35,551 nucleotides of DNA. Origin: Brevundimonas abyssalis TAR-001 (lineage in GTDB: Bacteria > Pseudomonadota > Alphaproteobacteria > Caulobacterales > Caulobacteraceae). Shown here piece by piece: positions 1 to 9,032 of this stretch. The position numbers and the translations under genes are program-made. Where the stretch lies: contig NZ_BATC01000025.1 in NCBI RefSeq assembly GCF_000466985.1, positions 1-35,551 of the forward strand. The letters run 5' to 3'. Under the pieces are notes generated by a model. That model worked only from the letters and a program-made list of their open reading frames with translations, made no database searches and was not told the origin of the DNA. How positions within the stretch are numbered: position 1 is the first letter of the stretch; the number at the start of each line of letters is the position of its first letter.

Positions 1-1
1 C

Positions 2-45
2 CTGCGCGCGAAAAAGCGGTCTGCTTCGCATCCCGCTGCGCGCAG
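2..45. repeat. REP-like inverted repeat at window start
   Basis: Two perfectly complementary 8-base arms (CTGCGCGC at 2-9 and GCGCGCAG at 38-45) enclose a 28-base spacer. A second, tighter hairpin follows at once. The block sits just past the stop codon of the minus-strand glycosyltransferase. It codes for nothing I can recognise and looks like a dispersed intergenic palindromic element. With only one copy in the window, repeat status is inferred from its structure. Confidence 0.4.
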
Positions 46-66
46 CCCTCTCCCATCGGGAGAGGG
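46..66. terminator. Hairpin after glycosyltransferase stop codon
   Basis: A perfect 9 bp stem (CCCTCTCCC / GGGAGAGGG) with a 3-base loop lies one base downstream of the TAG stop of the minus-strand glycosyltransferase. There is no T-run on either strand, so it may act as a weak or Rho-assisted terminator, an mRNA 3' end stabiliser, or part of the adjoining repeat. Confidence 0.5.
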
Positions 67-67
67 A

Positions 68-1405
68 CTAGAGCACGATCTTCTTCGGCGACCGGAACGG
101 CTGGGCGCCCGCCTCGAGCCGCAGGACCTCGGGCGTGCGCAGGTTGCGGGCGTGCCAGAAGGACCACCGCTCCCAGTAGATCAGCCGATCCAGATTGAAG
201 CCGCCGGCGCCGAAGCCGCTGTCCTTCGCCCCTGTGAGGGAGTCGGCGCGCCAGGCGCCCAGGATCAGGGGCGTGCGCGAGATCGCGGCCCTGCGCGGGC
301 CGAACAGCTGCACCAGCCGCCACCAGTATTCATTGTCGGCGCCGCTGAGCACCTGATGGAAATAGCCGGCCCGCTCCATCACGGGGGCCCGTTCGAACAT
401 CAGGGTGGACGGCGCCCAGCGGGTCAGGGGCCAGACGCCCCGGGCGTGGATCTCGCCCTCGGCGTCCACCCGCAGGCTGCGGCCGGAATGGGCGGTCAGC
501 CTGCGCGCGCGCATCTCGGCCACCTGCCGGGCCAGCCGGTCGGGGTGGGCCCATTCGTCGGAGTCCTGAACCGCCACCCAGTGGCCTTTGGCCCGGGCCA
601 AGGCCGCGTTGCGGGCGGTGTAGGCGCCGCCACGCGCGGACTGGCGGATCAGGGTGAAGCGCGGGTCGCCGTCGGCGGCGGCCAGGGCGCGGTCGGCGTT
701 GTCGTCGGTGGAGGCGTCGTCGACGAACAGGAACTCAAGATTGCGCCAGCTCTGGTCCAGCACCGAGCGCACCGCCGCAGCGACCCAGCGGGAGGCGTTC
801 CGCGACGGCATGATGACGCTGATCAGCGGGCCGTCCACGGCGAGAGACCCGTCGGCGCGGGCGTTGACGACGCTGACCGGGAGAGCCGGGTCGACGGGCT
901 CGGGCGGCGACAGGCTCCACGCCGAGAAGCCGTCGCGCCACGCTGGCCCGGCCCGGGCCGGGTCATGGCGGTCCAGCGAGGCGCGCAGGAAGGCGGCCTG
1001 CGGGCCGGACGCGGTGTCGAGGGCGCGGCGGGCGTCGTCCTCGCACCCGGCCGCCAGCATCAGGGCCGCGCGCAGGGAGGCGTCCGGACCGGCGTATTTG
1101 GTCAGGGCCAGGGCCGGGTCGAAAGCGCTGAGGGCCAAAGCCAGGTCGTGTTCTGGCCGGGGCGCGAGGGTGCGGGCGAAGTCCAGCGCCTCCCCTGCCC
1201 GTCCGGTGGCGGTCAGGGACCGGATGCGCTCCACCGGAAAGGCGCGGGCGGCGGCGGGATCACGGTCAAGGGCGCGGGCGGCCAGCCGGTGCAGCTCCAG
1301 CCGCGACAGGGCGACGGGATCGCGAAGAGCCCCCATGGCGAGGGCGGCGGAGCGGCGGCGCTGTCGGATCAGAAGCCGGGCGATCGGGTTCATCAAACCG
1401 GACAT
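68..1405 (-). CDS. Family 2 glycosyltransferase with helical N-terminal region
   Basis: Predicted GT-A fold glycosyltransferase of about 445 residues that transfers a sugar from a nucleotide-sugar donor to an unknown acceptor. Residues about 193-300 form the GT2 core: the strand ISVIMPSRN, the nucleotide-binding DDASTDD (229-235) and the metal-binding DSD (281-283). A later GADNEYWWRL segment resembles the family's ED/W acceptor region. The first ~185 residues are Ala/Leu/Arg-rich and helical, reminiscent of TPR-like repeats, which is longer than a minimal GT2 enzyme. No membrane segment is evident, so it is probably cytoplasmic. ATG at 1405 is used; an ATG four codons later (1393) is a plausible alternative because a GAGGG lies about 12 bases before it. 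The gene begins 20 bases after the tRNA-Val 3' end and may be read through from that promoter. Family call is firm; substrate unknown. Confidence 0.85.
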   Translation of the reverse strand: MSGLMNPIARLLIRQRRRSAALAMGALRDPVALSRLELHRLAARALDRDPAAARAFPVERIRSLTATGRAGEALDFARTLAPRPEHDLALALSAFDPALALTKYAGPDASLRAALMLAAGCEDDARRALDTASGPQAAFLRASLDRHDPARAGPAWRDGFSAWSLSPPEPVDPALPVSVVNARADGSLAVDGPLISVIMPSRNASRWVAAAVRSVLDQSWRNLEFLFVDDASTDDNADRALAAADGDPRFTLIRQSARGGAYTARNAALARAKGHWVAVQDSDEWAHPDRLARQVAEMRARRLTAHSGRSLRVDAEGEIHARGVWPLTRWAPSTLMFERAPVMERAGYFHQVLSGADNEYWWRLVQLFGPRRAAISRTPLILGAWRADSLTGAKDSGFGAGGFNLDRLIYWERWSFWHARNLRTPEVLRLEAGAQPFRSPKKIVL

Positions 1406-1424
1406 CCCTCGCCGCCTGGGAAAA

Positions 1425-1499
1425 TGGTGGATGCGACAGGGATTGAACCTGTGACCCCCTCGGTGTGAACGAGGTGCTCTCCCGCTGAGCTACGCATCC
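1425..1499 (-). tRNA. tRNA-Val (anticodon CAC)
   Basis: Read on the minus strand this folds into a complete cloverleaf of 75 nt. It has a 7 bp acceptor stem (GGATGCG / CGCATCC), a D-arm with GCTC/GAGC, and a CCTCG/CGAGG anticodon stem. The loop TTCACAC gives anticodon CAC (reads GUG). The variable loop has five bases, the T-arm is ACAGG-TTCAATC-CCTGT, the discriminator is A, and CCA is encoded. GUG is expected to be a heavily used valine codon in this GC-rich genome. Confidence 0.97.
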
Positions 1500-1540
1500 A
1501 TCCGGACCGGGTTCGAAGGCTCGAACCGTCGGGAGGCGCG

Positions 1541-1569
1541 GACATAGCCCGGTCGCCGGGCGGGCGCAA
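1541..1569 (-). promoter_or_regulatory. Candidate promoter of tRNA-Val
   Basis: On the minus strand TTGCGC (1564-1569) is followed after 17 bases by TATGTC (1541-1546), within GCTATGTC. That is close to the Caulobacter housekeeping pattern TTGAC...GCTANAWC. The -10 lies about 41 bases before the mature tRNA 5' end, leaving room for a short leader. It sits just past the stop codon of the upstream thioesterase gene, so the tRNA would have its own promoter. Confidence 0.45.
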
Positions 1570-1582
1570 GACCCGTGCGCTG

Positions 1583-2017
1583 TCAGGCGACGACCAGCGC
1601 CTCCAGCACCTTGCGCACGGCCTCCGGGATCGGGACCGGGCGGCGGGTTTCGCGGTTCACATAGACGTGGGTGAAGTGGCCGAAGGCGGCGGCGTCGGGC
1701 TCGTCGTTGCGAAACAGGCCGACCTCGTAGCGCACGCTGCTGGTCCCGATGCGGGCCACACGGACCCCGGCATCCACCCGGTCAGGAAAGGTGATGGGCG
1801 CGGCGTAGCGGCAGCCGGTCTCCACAACCAGGCCGATGACGGGGCTGGTCGCGGGATCCAGAACCCCTTGCTCGATCAGGTGCGCATTCACCGCCGTGTC
1901 GAAGAAGCTGTAATAGACCACGTTGTTCACGTGGCCGTAGACATCGTTGTCCATCCAGCGCGTGGTGATGGACCGGACGACCGGGAAGTCGGCGCGGGTG
2001 GGCAGGGGCTCGCTCAC
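1583..2017 (-). CDS. Acyl-CoA thioesterase (hotdog, 4HBT family)
   Basis: Single hotdog-fold domain of 144 residues, the usual size for 4-hydroxybenzoyl-CoA thioesterase-like / YbgC-type enzymes that hydrolyse acyl-CoA. The family signature is near the N-terminus: an Asp just before a GHVNN motif (MDNDVYGHVNN), followed by the long helix with YYSFFDTAV. The start is a GTG at 2017 whose GTGA overlaps the TGA stop of the upstream alcohol dehydrogenase, so translation of the two is probably coupled. The context suggests both act on a common acyl or alcohol/aldehyde intermediate, but the substrate cannot be read from sequence. A second, distinct hotdog protein lies at 32269-32691. Confidence 0.85.
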   Translation of the reverse strand: MSEPLPTRADFPVVRSITTRWMDNDVYGHVNNVVYYSFFDTAVNAHLIEQGVLDPATSPVIGLVVETGCRYAAPITFPDRVDAGVRVARIGTSSVRYEVGLFRNDEPDAAAFGHFTHVYVNRETRRPVPIPEAVRKVLEALVVA

Positions 2018-3147
2018 AGGGCTTCCTCGTACAGGGCGCGGGCGTCGGCGAGCGTCACCTCGCGCGGATTGTTGATCAGCAGCCGCTGCACCTGCATGGC
2101 GTCGTGGGCCAGACGATCCAGATGCTGGACCTCGACCCCGAGCTCGGAAAGGCGCTGCTCCATGGGCATTTCGGCGGTCAGGGCGGCGATTTCGTCCACA
2201 AAGGCGGCGGCGTCCGGCTGCAGCCCGATGGCGGCGGCCAGTTCGGCGTAGAGCGGCCCTGCGGCAGGCAGGTTGAACCTCAGCACCGGGCCCAGCACCA
2301 ACGCGTTGGACAGGCCGTGGGGCGCGTGGAAGATGCCCCCGATGGGATAGGCCAGGGCGTGGACGGCGGCGACCGGGGCGTTGGCGAAGGCCATGCCCGC
2401 CAGCAGAGAACCCTGCAGCATCGCCCGCCGCGCGGGCAGGTCCGAACCGTCGGCGATGACCCGGCGGATGTTGGCGTGCAGCAGCTTCAGCGCCGCGACC
2501 GCCAGGCTGTCGGACACCGGGTTCTTCTTGTGCCGCGACGTATAGGCCTCGATGGCGTGGACCATGGCGTCGACGCCCGTCATGGCCGTGACGCGCGGCG
2601 GCAGGCCCGTGGTCAGGGTGGCGTCCAGAATGGCCGCGTCGGGATAGAGCAAGGGCGAGACCACGCCCTTCTTCTGGTCGTCCGGGGTGGTGACGATGGC
2701 GATGTTGGTGACTTCCGATCCGGTGCCCGCCGTGGTCGGAACCTGCACCAGCGGCAGGCGCGGGCCCCTGGCCAGGCCGATGCCGTAGATGTCCGGCAGG
2801 GCCTGATCGGTCCCCGCCAGCAGGGCCACCAGCTTGGCCGTGTCCAGCGACGAGCCGCCGCCCAGACCCACCACGCCGTCCGCCCCGGCGTCCCGCGCCG
2901 CCGCCACGGCCGCCATGACCGAGGCCTCGGGCGGATCGGCCAGCACATCGCTGAAGACAGCGGCCGTGACGCCCGCCGCGTTCAGGGCGTCCAGGATTGG
3001 CCGGACCACGCCCGCGCCGACCAGTCCCGCGTCGGTGACGATGAACGGGCGGGTCACGCCCATGCCGTTCAGAAATTCCGCCAGCTTCAGAGCGGCGCCG
3101 TCCTCGCACAGGATTCTCGGCGTGGTCTCGAACGAAAAGCCGGTCAT
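2014..3147 (-). CDS. Iron-containing alcohol dehydrogenase (group III)
   Basis: NAD(P)-dependent, metal-containing alcohol dehydrogenase of 377 residues, the normal family length. The cofactor-binding GGGSSLDTAK is at 96-105 and PTTAGTGSEVT at 137-147. The four metal ligands are visible: D193 and H197 in GVDAMVHAIEAY, H263 in AVHALAYPIGG, and H277 in HAPHGLSN. It interconverts an alcohol and an aldehyde or ketone; the exact substrate is not predictable. It is the first gene of a two-gene unit with the overlapping thioesterase. The ATG at 3147 follows GGAGGATGCGACC, giving a good Shine-Dalgarno. Two TTGACC elements (3207-3212, 3225-3230 on the minus strand) lie upstream but without a convincing -10. 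Confidence 0.92.
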   Translation of the reverse strand: MTGFSFETTPRILCEDGAALKLAEFLNGMGVTRPFIVTDAGLVGAGVVRPILDALNAAGVTAAVFSDVLADPPEASVMAAVAAARDAGADGVVGLGGGSSLDTAKLVALLAGTDQALPDIYGIGLARGPRLPLVQVPTTAGTGSEVTNIAIVTTPDDQKKGVVSPLLYPDAAILDATLTTGLPPRVTAMTGVDAMVHAIEAYTSRHKKNPVSDSLAVAALKLLHANIRRVIADGSDLPARRAMLQGSLLAGMAFANAPVAAVHALAYPIGGIFHAPHGLSNALVLGPVLRFNLPAAGPLYAELAAAIGLQPDAAAFVDEIAALTAEMPMEQRLSELGVEVQHLDRLAHDAMQVQRLLINNPREVTLADARALYEEAL

Positions 3148-3248
3148 GGTCGCATCCTCCGGACCGCAGCCAAGCGCGGATGGCGGGCGGCCGCAAGATC
3201 ACCCAGGGTCAACTGGCGCAGGCGGGTCAAGCGTGGCAATGGGCCGGG

Positions 3249-3719
3249 ATGACCGTCGTTTCCATCCGCCCCTACACGCCAGACGATCTGGACACGCTGA
3301 TCGCCCTGTTCAACGGGGCGGTGCGTCGCGTGGCCGGGCGGGACTACACGCCCGCGCAGATCGCGGCCTGGGCGCCCGGGACGCCGGACCGGGCGGCATG
3401 GGCGGCGCGTCTGCTGGGGCGGCCGACCCTTGTGGCGGAAATCGAGGGCGTGATCGCCGGTTTCAGCGATCTGGAGCCGGACGGCCACATCGACATGCTG
3501 TTCGTGGACGCGGATCATCAGGGCCGCGGCGTGGCGGGCGCCCTGCTGGACCGGATCGAGACCATGGCGCGGGAACAGGGTCTGGCGCGACTGTTCACCG
3601 AAGCCAGCATCACAGCCCGTCCGGTGTTCGAACATCGCGGCTTCCATGTCGTGGCCGCCCAGGACGTGGCGCTGCGGGGCCAGACCTTGCGCAATTACCG
3701 GATGGCCAAGGCGCTCTGA
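3249..3719 (+). CDS. GNAT family N-acetyltransferase
   Basis: Predicted acetyl-CoA dependent N-acetyltransferase of 156 residues, a single GNAT domain. The acetyl-CoA pyrophosphate-binding loop appears as HQGRGVAGALL, preceded by the core strand HIDMLFVD. The C-terminal region FEHRGFHVV matches the conserved end of the fold. The start at 3249 gives the canonical opening with an RPYTPDDLD helix; the in-frame ATG at 3180 would add 23 unrelated residues. It diverges from the alcohol dehydrogenase and precedes the DUF423 gene by 49 bases. It resembles the YafP-like subgroup, but the substrate is unknown. Confidence 0.85.
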   Translation: MTVVSIRPYTPDDLDTLIALFNGAVRRVAGRDYTPAQIAAWAPGTPDRAAWAARLLGRPTLVAEIEGVIAGFSDLEPDGHIDMLFVDADHQGRGVAGALLDRIETMAREQGLARLFTEASITARPVFEHRGFHVVAAQDVALRGQTLRNYRMAKAL

Positions 3720-3768
3720 GCGCGGCGGCGGCATGGCTGGCGCGGCGAATCCGTGGCACGGTTCGGTC

Positions 3769-4131
3769 ATGACCGCGAACCGCCATCTGATCGTCTTCGC
3801 CGCCGCCAACGGGGCCATGGCCGTGATGCTGGGCGCCTTCGCCGCGCACGGGGCGGGACCGGCGGTGAAGACGCTGCTGACCACCGGCGCGCAGTACCAG
3901 ATGGTGCACGCCGTGCTGGCGGTGGCCTGCGCCCTTTGGGCCGACGGCGGACGGATGGCGCGGATCGCCGGATGGCTGGCGGTGTCGGGCGGGCTGGTGT
4001 TTGCGCTGGCGCTGTCGATGATCGCCCTGATGAGCCTGCCCGCCATGGGCATGGTGGCGCCGGTGGGCGGGGCGCTGATGATCGCGGGCTGGGCGGCTCT
4101 GCTGTTCGCGGCCCTGAGGAGTGACCGCTGA
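3769..4131 (+). CDS. DUF423 family small membrane protein
   Basis: A 120-residue hydrophobic protein of the DUF423 (YgdD-like) family with about four predicted transmembrane helices. The family signature is present: MLGAFAAHG near residues 20-28 and a YQMVHA motif soon after. Function of the family is unknown; it is an inner-membrane protein. The ATG at 3769 is chosen because it places the first helix at the N-terminus; an ATG at 3733 would add a short non-hydrophobic leader. Its TGA overlaps the ATG of the next gene (TGATG), so it is translationally linked to the amino-sugar acetyltransferase, though the functional connection is obscure. Confidence 0.85.
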   Translation: MTANRHLIVFAAANGAMAVMLGAFAAHGAGPAVKTLLTTGAQYQMVHAVLAVACALWADGGRMARIAGWLAVSGGLVFALALSMIALMSLPAMGMVAPVGGALMIAGWAALLFAALRSDR

Positions 4132-4744
4132 TGGCGCGGGACGCCTGCGCGGTGATCGGCAGCGGCGGCCATGCACGGGTCGTCATCGCCGCCCTGCGGG
4201 CCTCGGCGCCCGGGTCACGGCCCTTTATGACGAGCGGCCCGAGCGACAGGGCGAAACCGTGGACGGGGCCGTGGTGTCCGGGGACTGCGAGGCGGGCCTG
4301 AACACCCCCCTCCCCGCCCATCTGGCCATCGGCGACAACGGCGTGCGGCGTGATCTGGCGGCGACGAAGCCGCCGGGAGGCTGGATGCAGGCGGTGCACC
4401 CCTCGGCCCTGGTGGACCCGGCGGCGCGGATCGGGGCAGGCAGTCTGGTGGCGCTGGGCGCCATCGTTCAGGCCGGGGCGTCCATCGGCGCCCATGTGAT
4501 CGTCAACACCGGGGCCATCGTCGAGCACGACTGCGTGGTGGAGGATTTCGCCCATGTGGCCCCCGGCTCGGTTCTGGGCGGCGGCGTCCATGTGGGCCAG
4601 GGCGTGCTGATCGGTCTGGGCGCGCGGGTCCTGCCCGGCGTGCGCATCGGCGCGTGGGCGGTGGTCGGCGCCGGGGCCGTGGTCATGAAGGATGTGGCGG
4701 ACGGCCAGACGGTGGCGGGCGTGCCCGCCCGGCCCACCCGATGA
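4131..4744 (+). CDS. PglD/NeuD-like sugar O/N-acetyltransferase (frameshifted in this sequence)
   Basis: Left-handed beta-helix acetyltransferase of the NeuD/PglD family, about 204 residues once corrected. The N-terminal nucleotide-sugar binding part begins ACAVIGSGGHARVV. The C-terminal hexapeptide-repeat domain runs through IGAGSLVALGAIV, includes the catalytic-His region NTGAIVEHDCVVEDFAHVAPG and ends VAGVPAR. PglD homologues acetylate the 4-amino group of a UDP-4-amino sugar. The reading frame breaks near 4205: one missing G in TCGGCGCC would restore ASGARVTALYDE. The gene overlaps its neighbours on both sides (TGATG before, ATGA after). The downstream aminotransferase would supply the amino sugar. 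I treat the break as a likely sequencing error. Confidence 0.8.
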
Positions 4745-5853
4745 TCCCGCTGTCGGCGCCCGAGGTCGGCGCGCGCGAACAGGCGCTGGTCGCTGAAGCC
4801 CTTGCGGCGGGCGACGTGGCCATGGGGCCGCAGGTGGCGGCGTTCGAGACGGCGTTCGCGGCGCTGACCGGCCGCGCCCACGCGCTGGCGGTGTCGTCCG
4901 GCACGGCGGCCCTGCATCTGGCCCTGCGTCTGCTGGATCTGAAACCGGGCGAGGCGGTGATCTGCCCGACCCTGACCTTCATGGGCGGGGTGGCGCCGGT
5001 TATCTATCAAGGCGCGACGCCCGTCTTCGCGGACGTGGACCCGGTGACCTGGGGGCTGGACCCGGCCTGCCTGCCCGAAGCGTTCGACGTGGCGGGGGCG
5101 CGGGGCCTGAGCGTGCGGGCGGTGGTCCCCGCGGACCTGTACGGCCAGTGCTGCGACATCGGGCCAATCCTCGACATCGCGGCGGACCGGGGCGTGCCGG
5201 TGATCCTGGACTCGGCCGAGGCGGTGGGCGCGACGCTCAACGGCCGGCACGCCGGCGCCGGGGCGCTCATGGCGGCCTATTCCTTCAACGGCAACAAGAT
5301 CATCACCACCGGCGGCGGCGGCATGCTGGTCAGCGACGACGCGGCCCTGATGGAGCGGGCGCGCTATCTGTCCACCGCCGCGCGCAGGCCCGCCGTCCAC
5401 TATGAGCACGACGAGGTGGGCTACAACTACCGCCTCGGCGCCGTCGCGGCGGCCATCGGCCTGGCGCAACTGGAGACGCTGGAGGCGCGGGTGGCGCGGC
5501 GGCGGGCCGTCTTCGAAAGCTATCGCGCGGCCTTGTCTGACCTGCCCGGCGTGCGCTTCGCGCCCGAGGGGCCGGGACGGCTGCACAGCCGCTGGCTCAG
5601 CGTCATGCTGCTTGGCCCAGACGCGCGCGTCACACCGGACGCCCTGCGTCTGGCGCTCCACGCCGAGGGCATCGAGAGCCGACCGGTGTGGAAGCCCATG
5701 CACCTGCAGCCGGTTTTCCAGGACGCGCCCCGCGTGGGCGGCGCCGTGGCCGAATCGCTTTTCGCCCATGGGTTGTGCCTGCCGTCCAGCACCACCCTGA
5801 CCGAGGCGGATCAGGCCCGGATCATCGCCATAATTCGCGGCGAGCTGACCTGA
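4741..5853 (+). CDS. PglE-like DegT/DnrJ/EryC1 sugar aminotransferase
   Basis: PLP-dependent nucleotide-sugar aminotransferase of 370 residues. The Schiff-base lysine is K186 in SFNGNKIITTGGGG, a sequence typical of the PglE/perosamine-synthase branch. The cofactor-phosphate region SSGTAALHLAL lies at about 52-62 and the PLP-pyridine Asp is D157 (VILDSAEA). The reaction would be transfer of an amino group from glutamate to a UDP- or GDP-4-keto-6-deoxy sugar. Overlap with the PglD-like gene (ATGA) suggests the pair makes a 4-acetamido-4,6-dideoxy sugar such as a bacillosamine-type residue for surface glycans. The 4,6-dehydratase and the phosphoglycosyl transferase expected to flank such a pair are not in this window. 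Sugar identity is inference. Confidence 0.88.
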   Translation: MIPLSAPEVGAREQALVAEALAAGDVAMGPQVAAFETAFAALTGRAHALAVSSGTAALHLALRLLDLKPGEAVICPTLTFMGGVAPVIYQGATPVFADVDPVTWGLDPACLPEAFDVAGARGLSVRAVVPADLYGQCCDIGPILDIAADRGVPVILDSAEAVGATLNGRHAGAGALMAAYSFNGNKIITTGGGGMLVSDDAALMERARYLSTAARRPAVHYEHDEVGYNYRLGAVAAAIGLAQLETLEARVARRRAVFESYRAALSDLPGVRFAPEGPGRLHSRWLSVMLLGPDARVTPDALRLALHAEGIESRPVWKPMHLQPVFQDAPRVGGAVAESLFAHGLCLPSSTTLTEADQARIIAIIRGELT

Positions 5854-5988
5854 TTTTGCAACGTTTTCCGGCCCGCACAGGTAAAATGACTCGCAGCAGG
5901 CGAATGGGTTGGCTTCACCCTCCGCGCCCGTTACCCATGAAGAACAAGCCAAGCTTGGCCGTACGAAGTCACAGAGAGTGTTGTGCGC

Positions 5989-6963
5989 ATGACGATTTTC
6001 GCGGATCAGCCCGACCGTCGCACCCTGTATCCCGAGATCGAGCCCTTTGCGTCCGGCTTCATGGCCACCGGCACGGCCCACGAGATCTACTATGAGGAGT
6101 CCGGCTCGCCCGAGGGCAAGCCGGTGCTGGTGCTGCACGGCGGTCCGGGCGGTGCGGTCAATCCGACCATGCGGCGCTATTTCGACCCGGCGCGCTACCG
6201 CATCATCATGTTCGACCAGCGCGGCTGCGGCCAGTCCCGGCCCAACGCCAGCCTCGAGAACAACACCACCTGGGACCTGATCGAGGACATCGAGCGCCTG
6301 CGCGAACGCTGCGGCGTCGACAAGTGGTCGGTGTTCGGCGGCTCGTGGGGCTCCACCCTGTCGCTGGCTTACGCCATCACCCACCCGGAACGGGTCGAGA
6401 GCCTGATCCTGCGCGGCATCTTCCTGCTGACGAAGAAGGAGTTGCACTGGTTCTATCAGGACGGCGCCTCGATGATCTTCCCCGATGCGTGGGAGGCCTT
6501 CCTCAAGCCCATCCCCGAGGCCGAGCGCGGCGACCTGATGGCCGCCTATCACAAGCGTCTGGTCAGCGATGATGTGGCGGTGCGCAACGAGGCCGCAGTG
6601 GCCTGGTCCAGTTGGGAAGGCGACACGGTCAGCGTCGAGGGCCCGGCCGCCCGTCCGGAGAAGTTCGCCGAGCCGGAGTTCGCCGTCGCCTTCGCCCGCA
6701 TCGAGTGCCACTATTTCACCAACGGCGGCTTCTTCCCGCAGGACGGCTGGATTCTGAACAATGTGGAGCGCATCCGGCACATCCCGACGTGGATCGCCCA
6801 GGGCCGCTTCGACGTGGTGACGCCCATGTCCGGCGCCTGGGCGCTGCACCGGGCGTTCCCCGAAGCGAAACTGGATGTGGTGGGCGACGCCGGCCACGCC
6901 TCCAGCGAGCCGGGCATCGTGGATTCCCTGATCCGGGCGACGGACTGGGCGGCGGGGCTGTAA
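5989..6963 (+). CDS. pip: Proline iminopeptidase
   Basis: Alpha/beta-hydrolase of peptidase family S33, 324 residues, that removes N-terminal proline from peptides in the cytoplasm. The oxyanion HGGPGG is at 50-55, DQRGCGQSRP follows, and the nucleophile S119 lies in GGSWGST. The Asp and His of the triad are expected in the C-terminal GRFDVV and DAGHASS segments. The opening LYPEIEPFASG is characteristic of the proline iminopeptidase family. The start could be GTG at 5983 or ATG at 5989; GAGAG at 5974-5978 serves either. It stands alone, with 130 bases to the gene before it and a hairpin terminator after it that it shares with rpoD. Confidence 0.93.
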   Translation: MTIFADQPDRRTLYPEIEPFASGFMATGTAHEIYYEESGSPEGKPVLVLHGGPGGAVNPTMRRYFDPARYRIIMFDQRGCGQSRPNASLENNTTWDLIEDIERLRERCGVDKWSVFGGSWGSTLSLAYAITHPERVESLILRGIFLLTKKELHWFYQDGASMIFPDAWEAFLKPIPEAERGDLMAAYHKRLVSDDVAVRNEAAVAWSSWEGDTVSVEGPAARPEKFAEPEFAVAFARIECHYFTNGGFFPQDGWILNNVERIRHIPTWIAQGRFDVVTPMSGAWALHRAFPEAKLDVVGDAGHASSEPGIVDSLIRATDWAAGL

Positions 6964-6990
6964 CAGCCCCCTTCTCTGTGAAGAAACGGC

Positions 6991-7017
6991 CTGTCGGGGG
7001 ATGTGGGCCCCCGACAG
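6991..7017. terminator. Bidirectional hairpin between pip and rpoD
   Basis: A perfect 10 bp stem (CTGTCGGGGG / CCCCCGACAG) with a 7-base loop lies between the stop codons of the convergent pip and rpoD genes. T-richness is weak (a GTTTCTT on the minus strand about 7 bases past the stem), but the strength and placement fit a shared terminator. Confidence 0.7.
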
Positions 7018-7027
7018 AAGCCGGGTG

Positions 7028-8974
<1,947 letters not shown>

Positions 8975-8985
8975 TCAGTCTCTCC

Positions 8986-9005
8986 AGCCGCGATAGGTCG
9001 CGGCT
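8986..9005 (-). promoter_or_regulatory. Hairpin in dnaG-rpoD gap next to the rpoD ribosome-binding site
   Basis: A perfect 8 bp stem (AGCCGCGA / TCGCGGCT) with a 4-base loop lies in the 58-base dnaG-rpoD gap. On the rpoD-sense strand the stem abuts the GGAGAG Shine-Dalgarno and lacks a following T-run, so it is not an ordinary terminator. It could be an RNA processing or stability element, or modulate rpoD translation. Confidence 0.5.
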
Positions 9006-9032
9006 TTAACAACGTTCGAAGGCGCGGTTTTG

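Noticed and set aside
3180..3248. Earlier start for the GNAT gene
   Set aside because: The added 23 residues are unlike GNAT N-termini; the RPYTPDDLD opening after the 3249 ATG is typical.
5854..5988. Promoter for pip in the 5854-5988 gap
   Set aside because: TTGCAA and TAAAAT occur but 20 bases apart, outside normal spacing; the 12-base palindrome around AAGCTT may be chance. No call made.
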